This document shows, piece after piece, positions 32,471 to 41,451 of a DNA stretch of 49,878 nucleotides (positions are counted from its first letter, which is position 1; every line of letters starts with the position of its first letter). This stretch comes from Bacteroidota bacterium (lineage in GTDB: Bacteria; Bacteroidota; Bacteroidia; Sphingobacteriales; Sphingobacteriaceae). The stretch is taken from the NCBI GenBank assembly GCA_013286985.1, contig JABDEQ010000006.1:2546-52423 (forward strand), in the 5' to 3' direction. The notes under the pieces were generated by a model. That model had not been told where the DNA came from. It worked only from the letters and a program-made list of their open reading frames with translations, and searched no databases. The translations under genes and the position numbers were made by a program.

Positions 32471-34018
32471 TTAATGCGTGTCCGTGATGGCTTTTTGCCC
32501 TTTTTTAAATGGCGCCAGGTAAAGTAAGGGAATGCTAATGAGCATAACCACACCAACTACCCAATAAGCGTCATTATAGCTAAGCAGTGCACTTTGCTGG
32601 TTAACAACACCATCAATAGCGCGGTAAGCTAAATTGGTAGCATCCAGCATGGATTTACCCTTAGCCATAAAAGCATGTACATAGCCATTAAATCTTTCAG
32701 TATAATAAGGATTATAAATATTAACATAACTTAAAAGGTTATTACGGTGTGTAGCCGAACGGACGTGTATCAATGTAGTTAGGCCCGCAATGCCAAATGA
32801 ACCACCTAACTGGCGCATCATGTTATTTAAACCGGCACCCTGACCAATTTCGTGCCCTTTTAAACTGCCTATTGCTAATGTGGTAAGCGGAACAAAAAGC
32901 AATGCTAACCCGATACCCCTGATAGCTAAGGGCCAGAAAAAGTCGCCGGTCCCGGTAGCCAGTGTTGAGTGGCTCAGCATTAAGGAAAATATAAAAAATA
33001 AAATCATTCCGCCTGTGGCCATAAGTTGAGCAGGTACGCCCCTGTTAAGCATAATGCCAATAAAAGGCATCATCACCACGGTAAACATACCACCGGGAAA
33101 CAGCACTTCGCCGGTTTGCTGTGCCGTGAAGCCCAACAAGCTCTGGCAAAAAACCGGGAAAACAAAGGTTGATCCGTAAAGGCCCACCCCTAAAACAAAT
33201 GAGGTGAACATCCCTGCCGAAAAGCTCCTGTTCCGCATAATTTTAAAGTTCACAATGGGGTGATCGGTGCTCAGTTCTCTCCATATAAAAAGCAACAGGC
33301 CCAGTACGGCTGTAACAGTTAACACAATAATGTAGGGGGTCGAAAACCAGTCCTCATCTTCACCTTTTTCTAATATGGTTTGCAGGCTACCTACCGATAT
33401 GGCTAACAGGCCAATTCCCCACCAGTCAATAGGCTTGTCTTTGCCTGTACTCGGGGTTGATCGTACAAAAAGATAAGTAAAGGTGGCGGCCAAACAGCCC
33501 ACGGGGATGTTTACATAAAAAATCCAGCGCCAGGCAGCATGATCGGTAATATAGCCGCCTATAGTTGGGCCAATAGTTGGGCCTACAACTGCTCCCAGGC
33601 CAAATAAAGCAGTAGCAGTACCAACCTGGTTAGGTGGCCAGGTATCCAGCAGGATAGCTTGCGATGTTGATAATAAGCCACCGCCGGCAAGTCCCTGCAA
33701 TACGCGGAAACCTACTAGTTCGGTAAGGCTATGTGCATTTCCGCACAAAAAGGATGCGATGGTGAATAAAATGATGGAGGCCAGGAAATAATTTTTCCGG
33801 CCAAAAAAGCTACCCAGCCAGCCCGACATGGGTAAAATAATAACATTAGCCACACTGTAACCGGTAACTACCCAGGCTGCATCGGTTAAAGTGGCACCCA
33901 GGTTCCCCTGTATTTGGGGGATGGAAACGTTTACAATAGTGGTATCAATTAACTCCAGCAATGAAGCTGTAATTACAGTAATGGTGATAATCCATTTTCT
34001 AAATCCGGTCTCTGCCAT
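32471..34018 (-). CDS. DHA2-family (EmrB/QacA) MFS drug efflux permease
   Basis: Proton-driven inner-membrane exporter with 14 predicted helices, 515 residues, usual for the family. Motifs: LLELIDTTIVNVSIPQIQGNLG (motif D1 of DHA2), GWLGSFFGRKNYFLAS (motif A), RVLQGLAGGGLLSTSQAI (motif B), and GLGAVVGPTIGPTIGGYI (motif C, drug-antiporter signature). Substrates are unknown. No EmrA-type membrane-fusion gene is adjacent, so it may export to the periplasm or use a distant partner. Two palindromes sit just upstream of the start, and the TetR gene follows. Confidence 0.93.
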   Translation of the reverse strand: MAETGFRKWIITITVITASLLELIDTTIVNVSIPQIQGNLGATLTDAAWVVTGYSVANVIILPMSGWLGSFFGRKNYFLASIILFTIASFLCGNAHSLTELVGFRVLQGLAGGGLLSTSQAILLDTWPPNQVGTATALFGLGAVVGPTIGPTIGGYITDHAAWRWIFYVNIPVGCLAATFTYLFVRSTPSTGKDKPIDWWGIGLLAISVGSLQTILEKGEDEDWFSTPYIIVLTVTAVLGLLLFIWRELSTDHPIVNFKIMRNRSFSAGMFTSFVLGVGLYGSTFVFPVFCQSLLGFTAQQTGEVLFPGGMFTVVMMPFIGIMLNRGVPAQLMATGGMILFFIFSLMLSHSTLATGTGDFFWPLAIRGIGLALLFVPLTTLAIGSLKGHEIGQGAGLNNMMRQLGGSFGIAGLTTLIHVRSATHRNNLLSYVNIYNPYYTERFNGYVHAFMAKGKSMLDATNLAYRAIDGVVNQQSALLSYNDAYWVVGVVMLISIPLLYLAPFKKGQKAITDTH

Positions 34019-34064
34019 CTCGATATGTTTATTTCAATTGATGTAAGCTTTAAAAACACATCAA

Positions 34065-34097
34065 AATTAATCAATCGATTAATTAAAACAATTGTTT
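34065..34097. promoter_or_regulatory. Candidate TetR operators upstream of the efflux pump
   Basis: AATTAATC (34065-34072) and GATTAATT (34077-34084) are perfect inverted arms around a 4-base spacer. Next to it lies the palindrome AAACAATTGTTT (34086-34097). Both sit 47-80 bases upstream of the MFS start, in the divergent gap shared with the antiporter gene, where a TetR dimer could bind. Confidence 0.45.
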
Positions 34098-34254
34098 AAA
34101 ACGTTTGATGATATTTATGGCATTTTTATGACAGCGATGAAGCGACAGATGCAAAAAGGAAATTATTTTTCTATATTAACAGCGTTAGGAAGTTTCATAA
34201 CGATAGGAAAATAGTGGGAAAGGGATTTTAGCCTAATGAAAAATGTAAACAGCA

Positions 34255-35499
34255 ATGGGAAACTACAGCATCGTTTTAATTATACTGGCTATTATGATAG
34301 GCCTGTCGGCAGTTGCTGACAGGATAAAATTACCTTACCCGGTATTGCTGGTGACCGGGGGCATTGCTATTGGTTTTATGCCATGGTTGCCCAAAATTTC
34401 ACTCGATCCGGAGATTGTTTTTCTTATTTTTTTGCCGCCCTTGTTGTTTGAGGCCGCTTTTAATATTTCTTTTGCCGAATTTAAAACCAATGCCAATACC
34501 ATTGGTACACTGGCAATAACACTGGTTTTTTTAACAACGGTGGGCATTGCTGTAGTGGCACATTACATGGTGCCGGGCATGAGCTGGCCACTGTCGTTCG
34601 TTTTGGGTGCTATCCTTTCGGCAACGGATAGTGTGGCGGCAACCAGTATAACTAAAGGGCTCAATCTGCCACATAAAACCATTACCATACTGGAGGGCGA
34701 AAGCCTGGTGAATGATGCCTCGGCACTGGTGGCTTACCGTTTTGCCGTGGCTGCCGTAACCGGTACCGCATTTATAATATGGAAAGCGTCCATCCAGTTT
34801 ATAATACTAATGGGCGGCGGTTTACTGGTTGGCTTCATAATGGCCAGAATATTAATGTTTGTTTTAGATCGGGTAAGGAAAAATAACCTGGTGGCTATCA
34901 GCTTTATGCTTTTGCAGCCCTTTATAACTTACCTGGTTGCCGAAGATTTTAAGGTATCTGGCGTTATTGCGGTGGTTACGTTGGGTTTAGTAATGGCCCG
35001 TATAAAAAGTAAAGATGTCCCTGTTGAACTACGGCAACAATCCAAATCAATATGGGATATTATTATTTTTTTGCTGAATGGCTTAATTTTTATTCTCATC
35101 GGCCTGCAATTGCCTTTTGTGGTAAAAAGCATCACCAATAACCACACCTTGTTACTGTATATAGGGTATGCATTTTTAATAACCTTAACGGCTTTGCTTT
35201 TACGGATGGCCCGGGTATTTTTGCAAAAAATAAATCTTCAGCGTGCTTTTAAAAAGGGCCATAAAAAGATAACCGAAGGCGCACTGCTCGATCATAAAAA
35301 TAGCCTGGTTATTAGTTGGTCGGGCATGCGGGGTATTGTTTCGCTGGCCATTGCTATTGGCTTGCCGCTTACCTTAAAAGATGGGAGTCCGTTTCCGCAG
35401 CGGGCCGCTATCATCTTTATTTCAGTAATGGTGGTGCTTTTTACGCTTATTGGGCAAGGCCTGTTTTTGCCCTGGCTGGTTAAGCGTTTAAAGCTTTAA
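34255..35499 (+). CDS. CPA1-family cation/proton antiporter (NhaP-type)
   Basis: 414 residues, about 12-13 membrane helices. Family motifs: LPPLLFEAAF (about 60-69), GAILSATDSVAATSI with Asp near 125, and EGESLVNDASALVAYR with the transport-site Asn-Asp pair near 153-154. No cytoplasmic regulatory tail. It exchanges Na+ or K+ for protons to hold pH and salt balance; the ion is not decided by sequence. Divergent from the MFS pump. Confidence 0.92.
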   Translation: MGNYSIVLIILAIMIGLSAVADRIKLPYPVLLVTGGIAIGFMPWLPKISLDPEIVFLIFLPPLLFEAAFNISFAEFKTNANTIGTLAITLVFLTTVGIAVVAHYMVPGMSWPLSFVLGAILSATDSVAATSITKGLNLPHKTITILEGESLVNDASALVAYRFAVAAVTGTAFIIWKASIQFIILMGGGLLVGFIMARILMFVLDRVRKNNLVAISFMLLQPFITYLVAEDFKVSGVIAVVTLGLVMARIKSKDVPVELRQQSKSIWDIIIFLLNGLIFILIGLQLPFVVKSITNNHTLLLYIGYAFLITLTALLLRMARVFLQKINLQRAFKKGHKKITEGALLDHKNSLVISWSGMRGIVSLAIAIGLPLTLKDGSPFPQRAAIIFISVMVVLFTLIGQGLFLPWLVKRLKL

Positions 35500-35649
35500 A
35501 AGATAGCTGGCAGTACAGATTCCCGTTGTAATAAATGCCCTAATTTCTCATCCCAACTCATCCTTCAATAAACACAGCTATTGGTTTGCATTAATAAATT
35601 TTCTTACATTTATTATCGCTCAATTTTCTTTCAATTTTAAACCTTCAGC

Positions 35650-36312
35650 TTGGACACACTATTTAACATTAGTACTACACAAAATATTTATGGAAATGAG
35701 TTGCTGAAACTTTCCCTATCGGTTGTAATTGGCTGCGCACTTGGCCTGGAACGCGAAATAAGGGGAAAATCAGCAGGCTTCCGAACATTGGCGCTCATAT
35801 GTTTTGGCGCTACCATTTTTACCATTTGCTCTTACTTGTTGGGAGTACAGGATAACCGCGACCGTATAGCGGCCAATGTGCTTACCGGCGTAGGGTTTTT
35901 AGGTGCAGGAGTAATATATCGCACCAATGTGTCTATCTCCGGTATTACTACCGCTGCATCTATTTGGGTAGCTGCAGCTATCGGTATGCTTATTGGCATA
36001 GGCGATTACTTGTTGGCTGTAATTGCGGGATGTTTCTCTTTGGTTATTCTTTATGCGCTCGACTTTGTTCAGATGAAGATTGATTACCAGTTTGAGCACC
36101 GCAGCTATAAAGTTGTTTTTATGAAGGAGATGGAAGTGGAAACCTTTTACAAACATGTGAAATCACTTAATATTAAGCTGCACCGGTCAAAATTATATCG
36201 TAATGACAGCCAGATAACGGTTGAATTTGAAGTGTCAGGCAAAGAATCTAACCTGCACCTGCTTAATCAATGGATGGTGGAAAATAAGCTGGTACAATGT
36301 TTTGAATGGTAG
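35650..36312 (+). CDS. MgtC/SapB-family membrane protein
   Basis: 220 residues: about four to five helices in the N-terminal 140 residues with the family signature LSVVIGCALGLEREIRGKSAGFRTLALICFGA and NVLTGVGFLGAGVIYR, then a soluble C-terminal tail of about 75 residues. MgtC-type proteins take part in magnesium stress and acid adaptation. The start is a TTG at 35650; no in-frame ATG occurs before the conserved part, so this unusual start is required or the protein starts earlier in sequence I cannot read as coding. Followed 41 bases later by the DUF2252 gene on the same strand. Confidence 0.88.
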   Translation: MDTLFNISTTQNIYGNELLKLSLSVVIGCALGLEREIRGKSAGFRTLALICFGATIFTICSYLLGVQDNRDRIAANVLTGVGFLGAGVIYRTNVSISGITTAASIWVAAAIGMLIGIGDYLLAVIAGCFSLVILYALDFVQMKIDYQFEHRSYKVVFMKEMEVETFYKHVKSLNIKLHRSKLYRNDSQITVEFEVSGKESNLHLLNQWMVENKLVQCFEW

Positions 36313-36353
36313 AAGTTTCTTTTTGTTATTAATACCCCATATTAAAAAATAAG

Positions 36354-37580
36354 ATGATGAACTCAATTGCTGAAAGGTTAGAAGCATTTAACAAGGATCT
36401 GATTCCTGACAAGCTTCAAATTAAGTACAAGTACATGTCGCAAAACGCGTTTAGCTTTTTAAGAGGTACTTGCCATTTGTTTTATGAGGATTTAAGTAAA
36501 GTTAAAGATTTCCCCACGTCGCCAAATACCTGGATCTGCGGTGACCTGCACCTGGAAAACTTTGGCAGTTTTAAGGGAAACAACCGCATGGTTTATTTTG
36601 ATTTGAATGATTTTGATGAAGCTATGCTTGGCCCGGCAGCCTGGGAAGTAGCCAGAATGCTCACCAGTATTTTTGTTGGCTTTAATTCCTTTAAAATTGA
36701 TCCGGCCGAAGCGCAAAAAAATGCAGACTTATTTCTATCAACCTATACCAAAATACTGGCCGGCGGAAAGGCTTATTCTATTGATCCCCGCACGGCTGCA
36801 GGCATTGTAAAAAGCTTTTTAAAAAATATAAAAAAACGTAAAGAGACTGATCTGATTAAAAAGGTTGCCGACGAAAAGGGCGGTCAGTTTAAAATAAAAA
36901 TTGATAACCGCACGCATTTTGATCTGGATAAAAAATTAAAGGCCGAATTAATATCCCATTTAACAGAATGGATAAAAAGTAAAAAAGGATGGTCGGCCAA
37001 TTATGTTGTTAATGATGCGGCCTTTAGGGTAGCTGGTACGGGCAGCGTAGGCTTAAAGCGGTACATGTTTTTATTGCAGAGCACTAAAAGCAAAAAGAAA
37101 TACCTGCTGGTTGATATGAAGGAGGCTGTTCAATCGTCACTAACGCCGTATAATCTGGTTAAACAGCCGGTTTGGAGTTCGAATGCGGAGCGTGTTTTGT
37201 CAATTAAGCAGCGTATGCAAAATATACCACCCGCATTGCTGGGGCCAAGTTCTTTTAAGGGCGATATTTATGTTTTGCAGGAAATGCAGCCCCTTGCCGA
37301 TAAAATGAATTTTGCGTCAATAGCCACAAAAGACGATTGCCTGGAAATGATTATTAAAGACATGGCCATACTAACAGCATCGGCACAAATACGAAGCGGC
37401 GGTATGCAAAACTCGGCCATAATTGATACGTTAATGGCATTTGGTAAGCAAAAGGATTGGCAGCAGCCTTTGTTAAACTACGCCATTAATTACGCGAAAC
37501 AAGTAGCTAAAGATTATAATGAATTTATGGCTGACTATAAAGATATAGTAGCCACTGTTGAGCATAGCGAAACCAATTAA
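36354..37580 (+). CDS. DUF2252 domain protein (kinase-like fold)
   Basis: 408 residues of a family without proven function. Key segments resemble the aminoglycoside-phosphotransferase/kinase fold: WICGDLHLENFGSF (catalytic-loop-like His/Asp/Asn) and YFDLNDFDEAMLGPAAWEVARML (metal-binding Asp region), followed by a long helical C-terminal half containing VVNDAAFRVAGTGSVGLKRYMFLLQ. No signal peptide. Two adjacent ATGs start it. The Gfo/Idh gene follows 31 bases later, so the three genes 35650-39003 may be co-transcribed, although no common function is obvious. Confidence 0.85.
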   Translation: MMNSIAERLEAFNKDLIPDKLQIKYKYMSQNAFSFLRGTCHLFYEDLSKVKDFPTSPNTWICGDLHLENFGSFKGNNRMVYFDLNDFDEAMLGPAAWEVARMLTSIFVGFNSFKIDPAEAQKNADLFLSTYTKILAGGKAYSIDPRTAAGIVKSFLKNIKKRKETDLIKKVADEKGGQFKIKIDNRTHFDLDKKLKAELISHLTEWIKSKKGWSANYVVNDAAFRVAGTGSVGLKRYMFLLQSTKSKKKYLLVDMKEAVQSSLTPYNLVKQPVWSSNAERVLSIKQRMQNIPPALLGPSSFKGDIYVLQEMQPLADKMNFASIATKDDCLEMIIKDMAILTASAQIRSGGMQNSAIIDTLMAFGKQKDWQQPLLNYAINYAKQVAKDYNEFMADYKDIVATVEHSETN

Positions 37581-37611
37581 CCAATTATATCTACTTATTG
37601 AACCTTAAATT

Positions 37612-39003
37612 ATGTCAGACCGCCGAAAGTTTTTGAAGCAGTTAGGGAGCACCGTTGTGCTTACCTCTGCCACACTTTCAAGCTTTGCAGCTATGGAAGA
37701 TCATGAAAGAAGAATATTACAGGCCCAAAAAAGAATCAGCTCAAATGATAAAATACGCATAGCTACCATTGGCATGGGTATTATGGGTTATAACGATACC
37801 CGGGCGGCATTAACCTGCCCCGGCGTTGAGTTGGTGGCTTGCTGTGATTTGTACCAGGGACGCTTGCAGCATGCTAAAGAAGTTTTTGGCGCCAATATTT
37901 TTACGACAAATAATTACCATGAGATTTTAGACAGGAAAGATATTGACGCGGTAATTATAGCGACAAGCGACAACTGGCACAGCACTATTGCTATAGCAGC
38001 CATGCATAAAGGCAAGGCCGTTTATAGCGAGAAACCGATGGTGCACTACATCAGTGAGGGTTTGGCCGAAGTTAAAGCACAGCAGGAAACAAAGGCCATA
38101 TTTCAGGTGGGGAGTCAGCGGGTAAGTAGCCTGGCTTTTCAAAAGGCTAAAGAATTATATGAGGCTGGTGCCATAGGCCAAATAAACTCGGTAGAGGCTT
38201 CGTTTAACCGTCAGGATGCACAGGGTGCCTGGCAATATACCATTCCGCTGGATGCCTCAACCCAAACAGTAAATTGGGACAGGTTTCAGGCTTTGGAAAA
38301 AACAAAATTACCTTACGAGAGCAACCGGTTTTTCAGGTGGCGCAATTACCGCGAATACGGAACAGGTGTCGCCGGCGATTTGTTTGTTCATCTTTTATCA
38401 GGCATTCATTTTATAACCGGTTCTAAAGGGCCGGATAAGATTTTTTCTATTGGTGGTACTTATTATTGGAAAGATGGGCGAAATGTGCCTGATGTAATGA
38501 CAGCGGTTATTGAATATCCAAATACCAAAGAACACCCGGCATTCCAGGTAGCATTACGGGTTAATTTTATAAGCGGCGAGGGTGAACGTTCCTCCACAAA
38601 AATTATAGGATCAGAAGGTGTAATTGATTTGGATGATGACCAGGGCTTTACTATCCACAAAAATAGAATGGCAGCTGCACCAGGTATAGGCGGATGGGAT
38701 TCGTTAGGCACATTTACTAACGATATGCAAAAACAATTGCTCAATAATTATAACACCAAATATACTGATGCAGATAAGCAGCGGCCGGTGTTGCCGGGCG
38801 TAACCTACCAATCGCCGCAGGGTTATAACGCGTCAAATGATCATTTTGCCAATTTTATGGATGCTATCCGTAACGGTAAACCTGTGGTGGAAGACGCTGT
38901 ATTTGGTTTCAGGGCTGCCGCACCATGCCTGGCCTGCAATGACAGCTATTTCCAAAACAAAGTAATCCACTGGGACCCAATCAATATGCGGATTTTGAGC
39001 TGA
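37612..39003 (+). CDS. Tat-exported Gfo/Idh/MocA-family oxidoreductase
   Basis: 463 residues. The N-terminus DRRKFLKQLGSTVVLTSATLSSFA is a twin-arginine signal (RRKFLK), so the enzyme is folded with its cofactor before export. It has a Rossmann NAD(P) domain (IRIATIGMGIMGYNDTRAAL, about 46-65), the conserved IATSDNWHSTIAI, and SEKPMVH with the catalytic Lys of the EKP motif. An alpha/beta substrate domain follows (GTGVAGDLFVHLLSGIHFI). Such exported members are abundant in Bacteroidota and act on glycosides or sugar acids. Its stop lies in a repeat-rich gap facing the convergent GH97 gene. Confidence 0.92.
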   Translation: MSDRRKFLKQLGSTVVLTSATLSSFAAMEDHERRILQAQKRISSNDKIRIATIGMGIMGYNDTRAALTCPGVELVACCDLYQGRLQHAKEVFGANIFTTNNYHEILDRKDIDAVIIATSDNWHSTIAIAAMHKGKAVYSEKPMVHYISEGLAEVKAQQETKAIFQVGSQRVSSLAFQKAKELYEAGAIGQINSVEASFNRQDAQGAWQYTIPLDASTQTVNWDRFQALEKTKLPYESNRFFRWRNYREYGTGVAGDLFVHLLSGIHFITGSKGPDKIFSIGGTYYWKDGRNVPDVMTAVIEYPNTKEHPAFQVALRVNFISGEGERSSTKIIGSEGVIDLDDDQGFTIHKNRMAAAPGIGGWDSLGTFTNDMQKQLLNNYNTKYTDADKQRPVLPGVTYQSPQGYNASNDHFANFMDAIRNGKPVVEDAVFGFRAAAPCLACNDSYFQNKVIHWDPINMRILS

Positions 39004-39178
39004 AAGCCGAGAGCGCAGAGCTGAAAGCATAAAGCGAAAAGCCCAAAGCATAAAACCACGAGCTGGCGTATAAAAGAAAAGCACAAAGCGTAAAGTAGGA
39101 TTTCCCCGCTTTAAGCTTTGTGCTTTCTGCTCTTTTTTTAGCTTTCTGCTTTTAGCTCTTTCTCAGCTTTCAGCTCTT
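39004..39178. repeat. AAAGC/GCTTT-rich inverted repeat block between convergent genes
   Basis: The left part consists of units such as GAGCTGAAAGC and AAAGCACAAAGCG; the right part has the complements (GCTTTGTGCTTT, GCTTTCAGCTC). The whole 175 bases can fold into one long imperfect hairpin. It probably terminates both genes. A related GCTTT block is at 42600-42654, so this is a repeat family rather than a unique site. Confidence 0.6.
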
Positions 39179-41143
39179 TTATTGTTTTTCAAACCGCGCT
39201 GCCCAGCCGCCACCTGATGCCATTTTAATGGTCAGTTTGTCTTTAGCTGTTACGGTGATTATTTTCTTAGTGTAATCAGTGCCGTCGCGGTCGGCGTTAA
39301 CGCCATCTTCAAAAATGGTTGCTTTATAGCTGCCATTGCCTAAAAAAGAAAGATCGACGGTTATTTCGCGCTCGTTCCAGTTGGTCATAGCGCCGGCGTA
39401 CCAGGTGGTTCCTTTTTTGCGGGCCATGCTGATGAATTCGCCCACTTTGCCATCTAGCGCAACGGTTGCGTCAAAAATGGTAGGTATGGCGGCAATAAAA
39501 TCAGTGCTTTCCTGTTCGCGCTGATAAATGGTGGGGTTATCTGCCAGCATTTGCAGCGGTGCCTCAAATATGGCATACATAGCCAATTGGTGGCTGCGTG
39601 TGCCCTGTGTCATCGGGTTTGAATTTACAGGTCTAAAATTACCTTTTGATGCATTACGCATACCACCCGGCGTATAATCCATCGGTCCCGACATCATCCG
39701 GATAAACGGAATGCTTACATCATAAACCGGTTGATTATCAACGCCCCATTTCATATTTTCCAGTCCTTTTACGCCCTCGCAATTAACAATATTGGGCCAG
39801 GTACGTTGTATACCGCTTGGTTTATACATGCCATGGTAATCAACCAATAAATGATGCTCAGCCGCCTTTTGTGCAATTTCATATAGGGAGCTTACCATTT
39901 TTTGGTCATCTCGGTCTATAAAATCAATCTTAAAGCCTTTTACCCCCATTTGTTCAAATTTGGTAAACAGGGCATCCGTATTGCGGGTAATGCCATACCA
40001 GGTTGACCATAAAATAACGCCCACATTCTTTTGCTTACCATAGTCAACCACCTGCTGTACGTCCAGCTTCAATTTGTTCAGATCCCCATCGTCCGACCAT
40101 CCTTCATCAATAATAATATACTCCAGTTTATTTGCTGCCGCGAAGTCAATATAATATTTGTAGGTGGGCACATTAATACCGGCTTTGAAATCAACATGGG
40201 TAATGTTCCAGTCGTTCCACCAGTCCCACGCTACTTTACCCGGTTTAATCCACGACAGATCTGCAATTTTTGATGGTGCGCCCAAACGCTGCATCATATC
40301 ATTATCGGCCAGTTGCTTGTCTTCGGTGCTTATTACCACCACACGCCATGGAAAGCTGCGTGTGCCGCTGGTTTTAGCAATATAGTTTGCGCGGCTTTTA
40401 ACGGAGTAGTTTATCCGGTTTAAAAACTCTTCGGTAGGATACTGGGCAAATACACCATGCAGGTTTTGGCTTGAACCAGGCGAAAGATACATGCCCGGAT
40501 AATCCTGTATATCGGCTTCCAATACAACCGCTTTTACAGGATTGCCCACATCAACCAGCACCGGCAAAAAAGCCAGCGTATCTTTTTTAATGGCCGATAG
40601 GCTTAAATTATCATAATGCGCTTCAAATGAAGTATTAAATTTATCCTTATTGCGGTAATCATTGGCAAATGGTAAAAAGGCCTTGTCGTCGTCCTTAAAA
40701 TTAAAGTTAGCCTCTTCATTCAGAATGGTAATTTCTCCTTGTTTCTGCGTAAAGAAACGATAGGCTACGCCATCATTATAAGCTCTGAAAATAAGGCCGT
40801 AATCGCCTTTAAAAGTTAAAGTAAGCTGGTTGTAATTGTCGGTAACGGTCGCCTTTTTATAAATCGGCGTATTAATGGTTTGATTTACCGAAACAGTTGC
40901 CGATTTTTTAACTGCCGCATTTTTACCCAATACTTCGCCGCCTTCCAGGTCAATAGCTATTGCTGATGGAGTAATTACTTCAGTAGCCTCACGCTTAACA
41001 GACCAGTTAATGTTACTGCCGGTAGTTACTGTTAAATTGACTTTGCCATCCGGCGATTTTACAGTAAAAGTTTTGTTTGATTGTGCCAGTACCAGCCCTG
41101 CCGGGAAGATGGCACAAAGCAGCATGATTACTTTAAATTTCAT
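39179..41143 (-). CDS. Exported glycoside hydrolase family 97, predicted retaining alpha-galactosidase type
   Basis: 654 residues with a signal peptide (to about residue 20, LAQS), a beta-sandwich N-terminal domain, a TIM barrel and a C-terminal beta domain, the full GH97 layout. Signatures: FRAYNDGVAYRFFT, WDWWNDWNITHVDF, EYIIIDEGWSDDGDL and the catalytic region GFKIDFIDRDDQ. In GH97, retaining alpha-galactosidases have an Asp at this barrel position (here near residue 407) while inverting SusB-type enzymes have Gly; NCEGVKGLE supplies the acid/base candidate. So an alpha-galactosidase is inferred over an alpha-glucosidase. Monocistronic, periplasmic. Confidence 0.92.
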   Translation of the reverse strand: MKFKVIMLLCAIFPAGLVLAQSNKTFTVKSPDGKVNLTVTTGSNINWSVKREATEVITPSAIAIDLEGGEVLGKNAAVKKSATVSVNQTINTPIYKKATVTDNYNQLTLTFKGDYGLIFRAYNDGVAYRFFTQKQGEITILNEEANFNFKDDDKAFLPFANDYRNKDKFNTSFEAHYDNLSLSAIKKDTLAFLPVLVDVGNPVKAVVLEADIQDYPGMYLSPGSSQNLHGVFAQYPTEEFLNRINYSVKSRANYIAKTSGTRSFPWRVVVISTEDKQLADNDMMQRLGAPSKIADLSWIKPGKVAWDWWNDWNITHVDFKAGINVPTYKYYIDFAAANKLEYIIIDEGWSDDGDLNKLKLDVQQVVDYGKQKNVGVILWSTWYGITRNTDALFTKFEQMGVKGFKIDFIDRDDQKMVSSLYEIAQKAAEHHLLVDYHGMYKPSGIQRTWPNIVNCEGVKGLENMKWGVDNQPVYDVSIPFIRMMSGPMDYTPGGMRNASKGNFRPVNSNPMTQGTRSHQLAMYAIFEAPLQMLADNPTIYQREQESTDFIAAIPTIFDATVALDGKVGEFISMARKKGTTWYAGAMTNWNEREITVDLSFLGNGSYKATIFEDGVNADRDGTDYTKKIITVTAKDKLTIKMASGGGWAARFEKQ

Positions 41144-41285
41144 TACGCAATAATTAGGATTTTAGCCTTGGTTTATAATCGATCCGAAGCTATGTAAATC
41201 CTGATGAATTATATAATGTGTTTTTGACGTTTTTTATTCAATTGCCAATGGATTTGAATTGAGGTTATGTCGCTCGCAGAGGGGA

Positions 41286-41420
41286 CTCACCCGAACATCG
41301 CTACGCTTGTTCACCCTCTTTACCGCGGGGCGGTAAAGAGGGTTGGGGGAAATATTTTTTTCTTCCCTCTTTATGACTTGTCATAGAGAGGGTGGTCCAG
41401 CGCAGCGTCGACCGGGTGAG
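41286..41420. repeat. Compound palindromic element (MITE/REP-like)
   Basis: Outer arms CTCACCCG (41286-41293) and CGGGTGAG (41413-41420) enclose two hairpins. One is a perfect 13-base stem CCCTCTTTACCGC with a GGG loop (41314-41342). The other has the near-identical 13-base arms CCCTCTTTATGAC (41365-41377) and GTCATAGAGAGGG (41380-41392). The rest of the 308-base gap 41144-41451 is promoter sequence for GH97; I see no gene there. Confidence 0.65.
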
Positions 41421-41451
41421 TTAACTATACACCAGAAAAGCCAGGCTGTAT

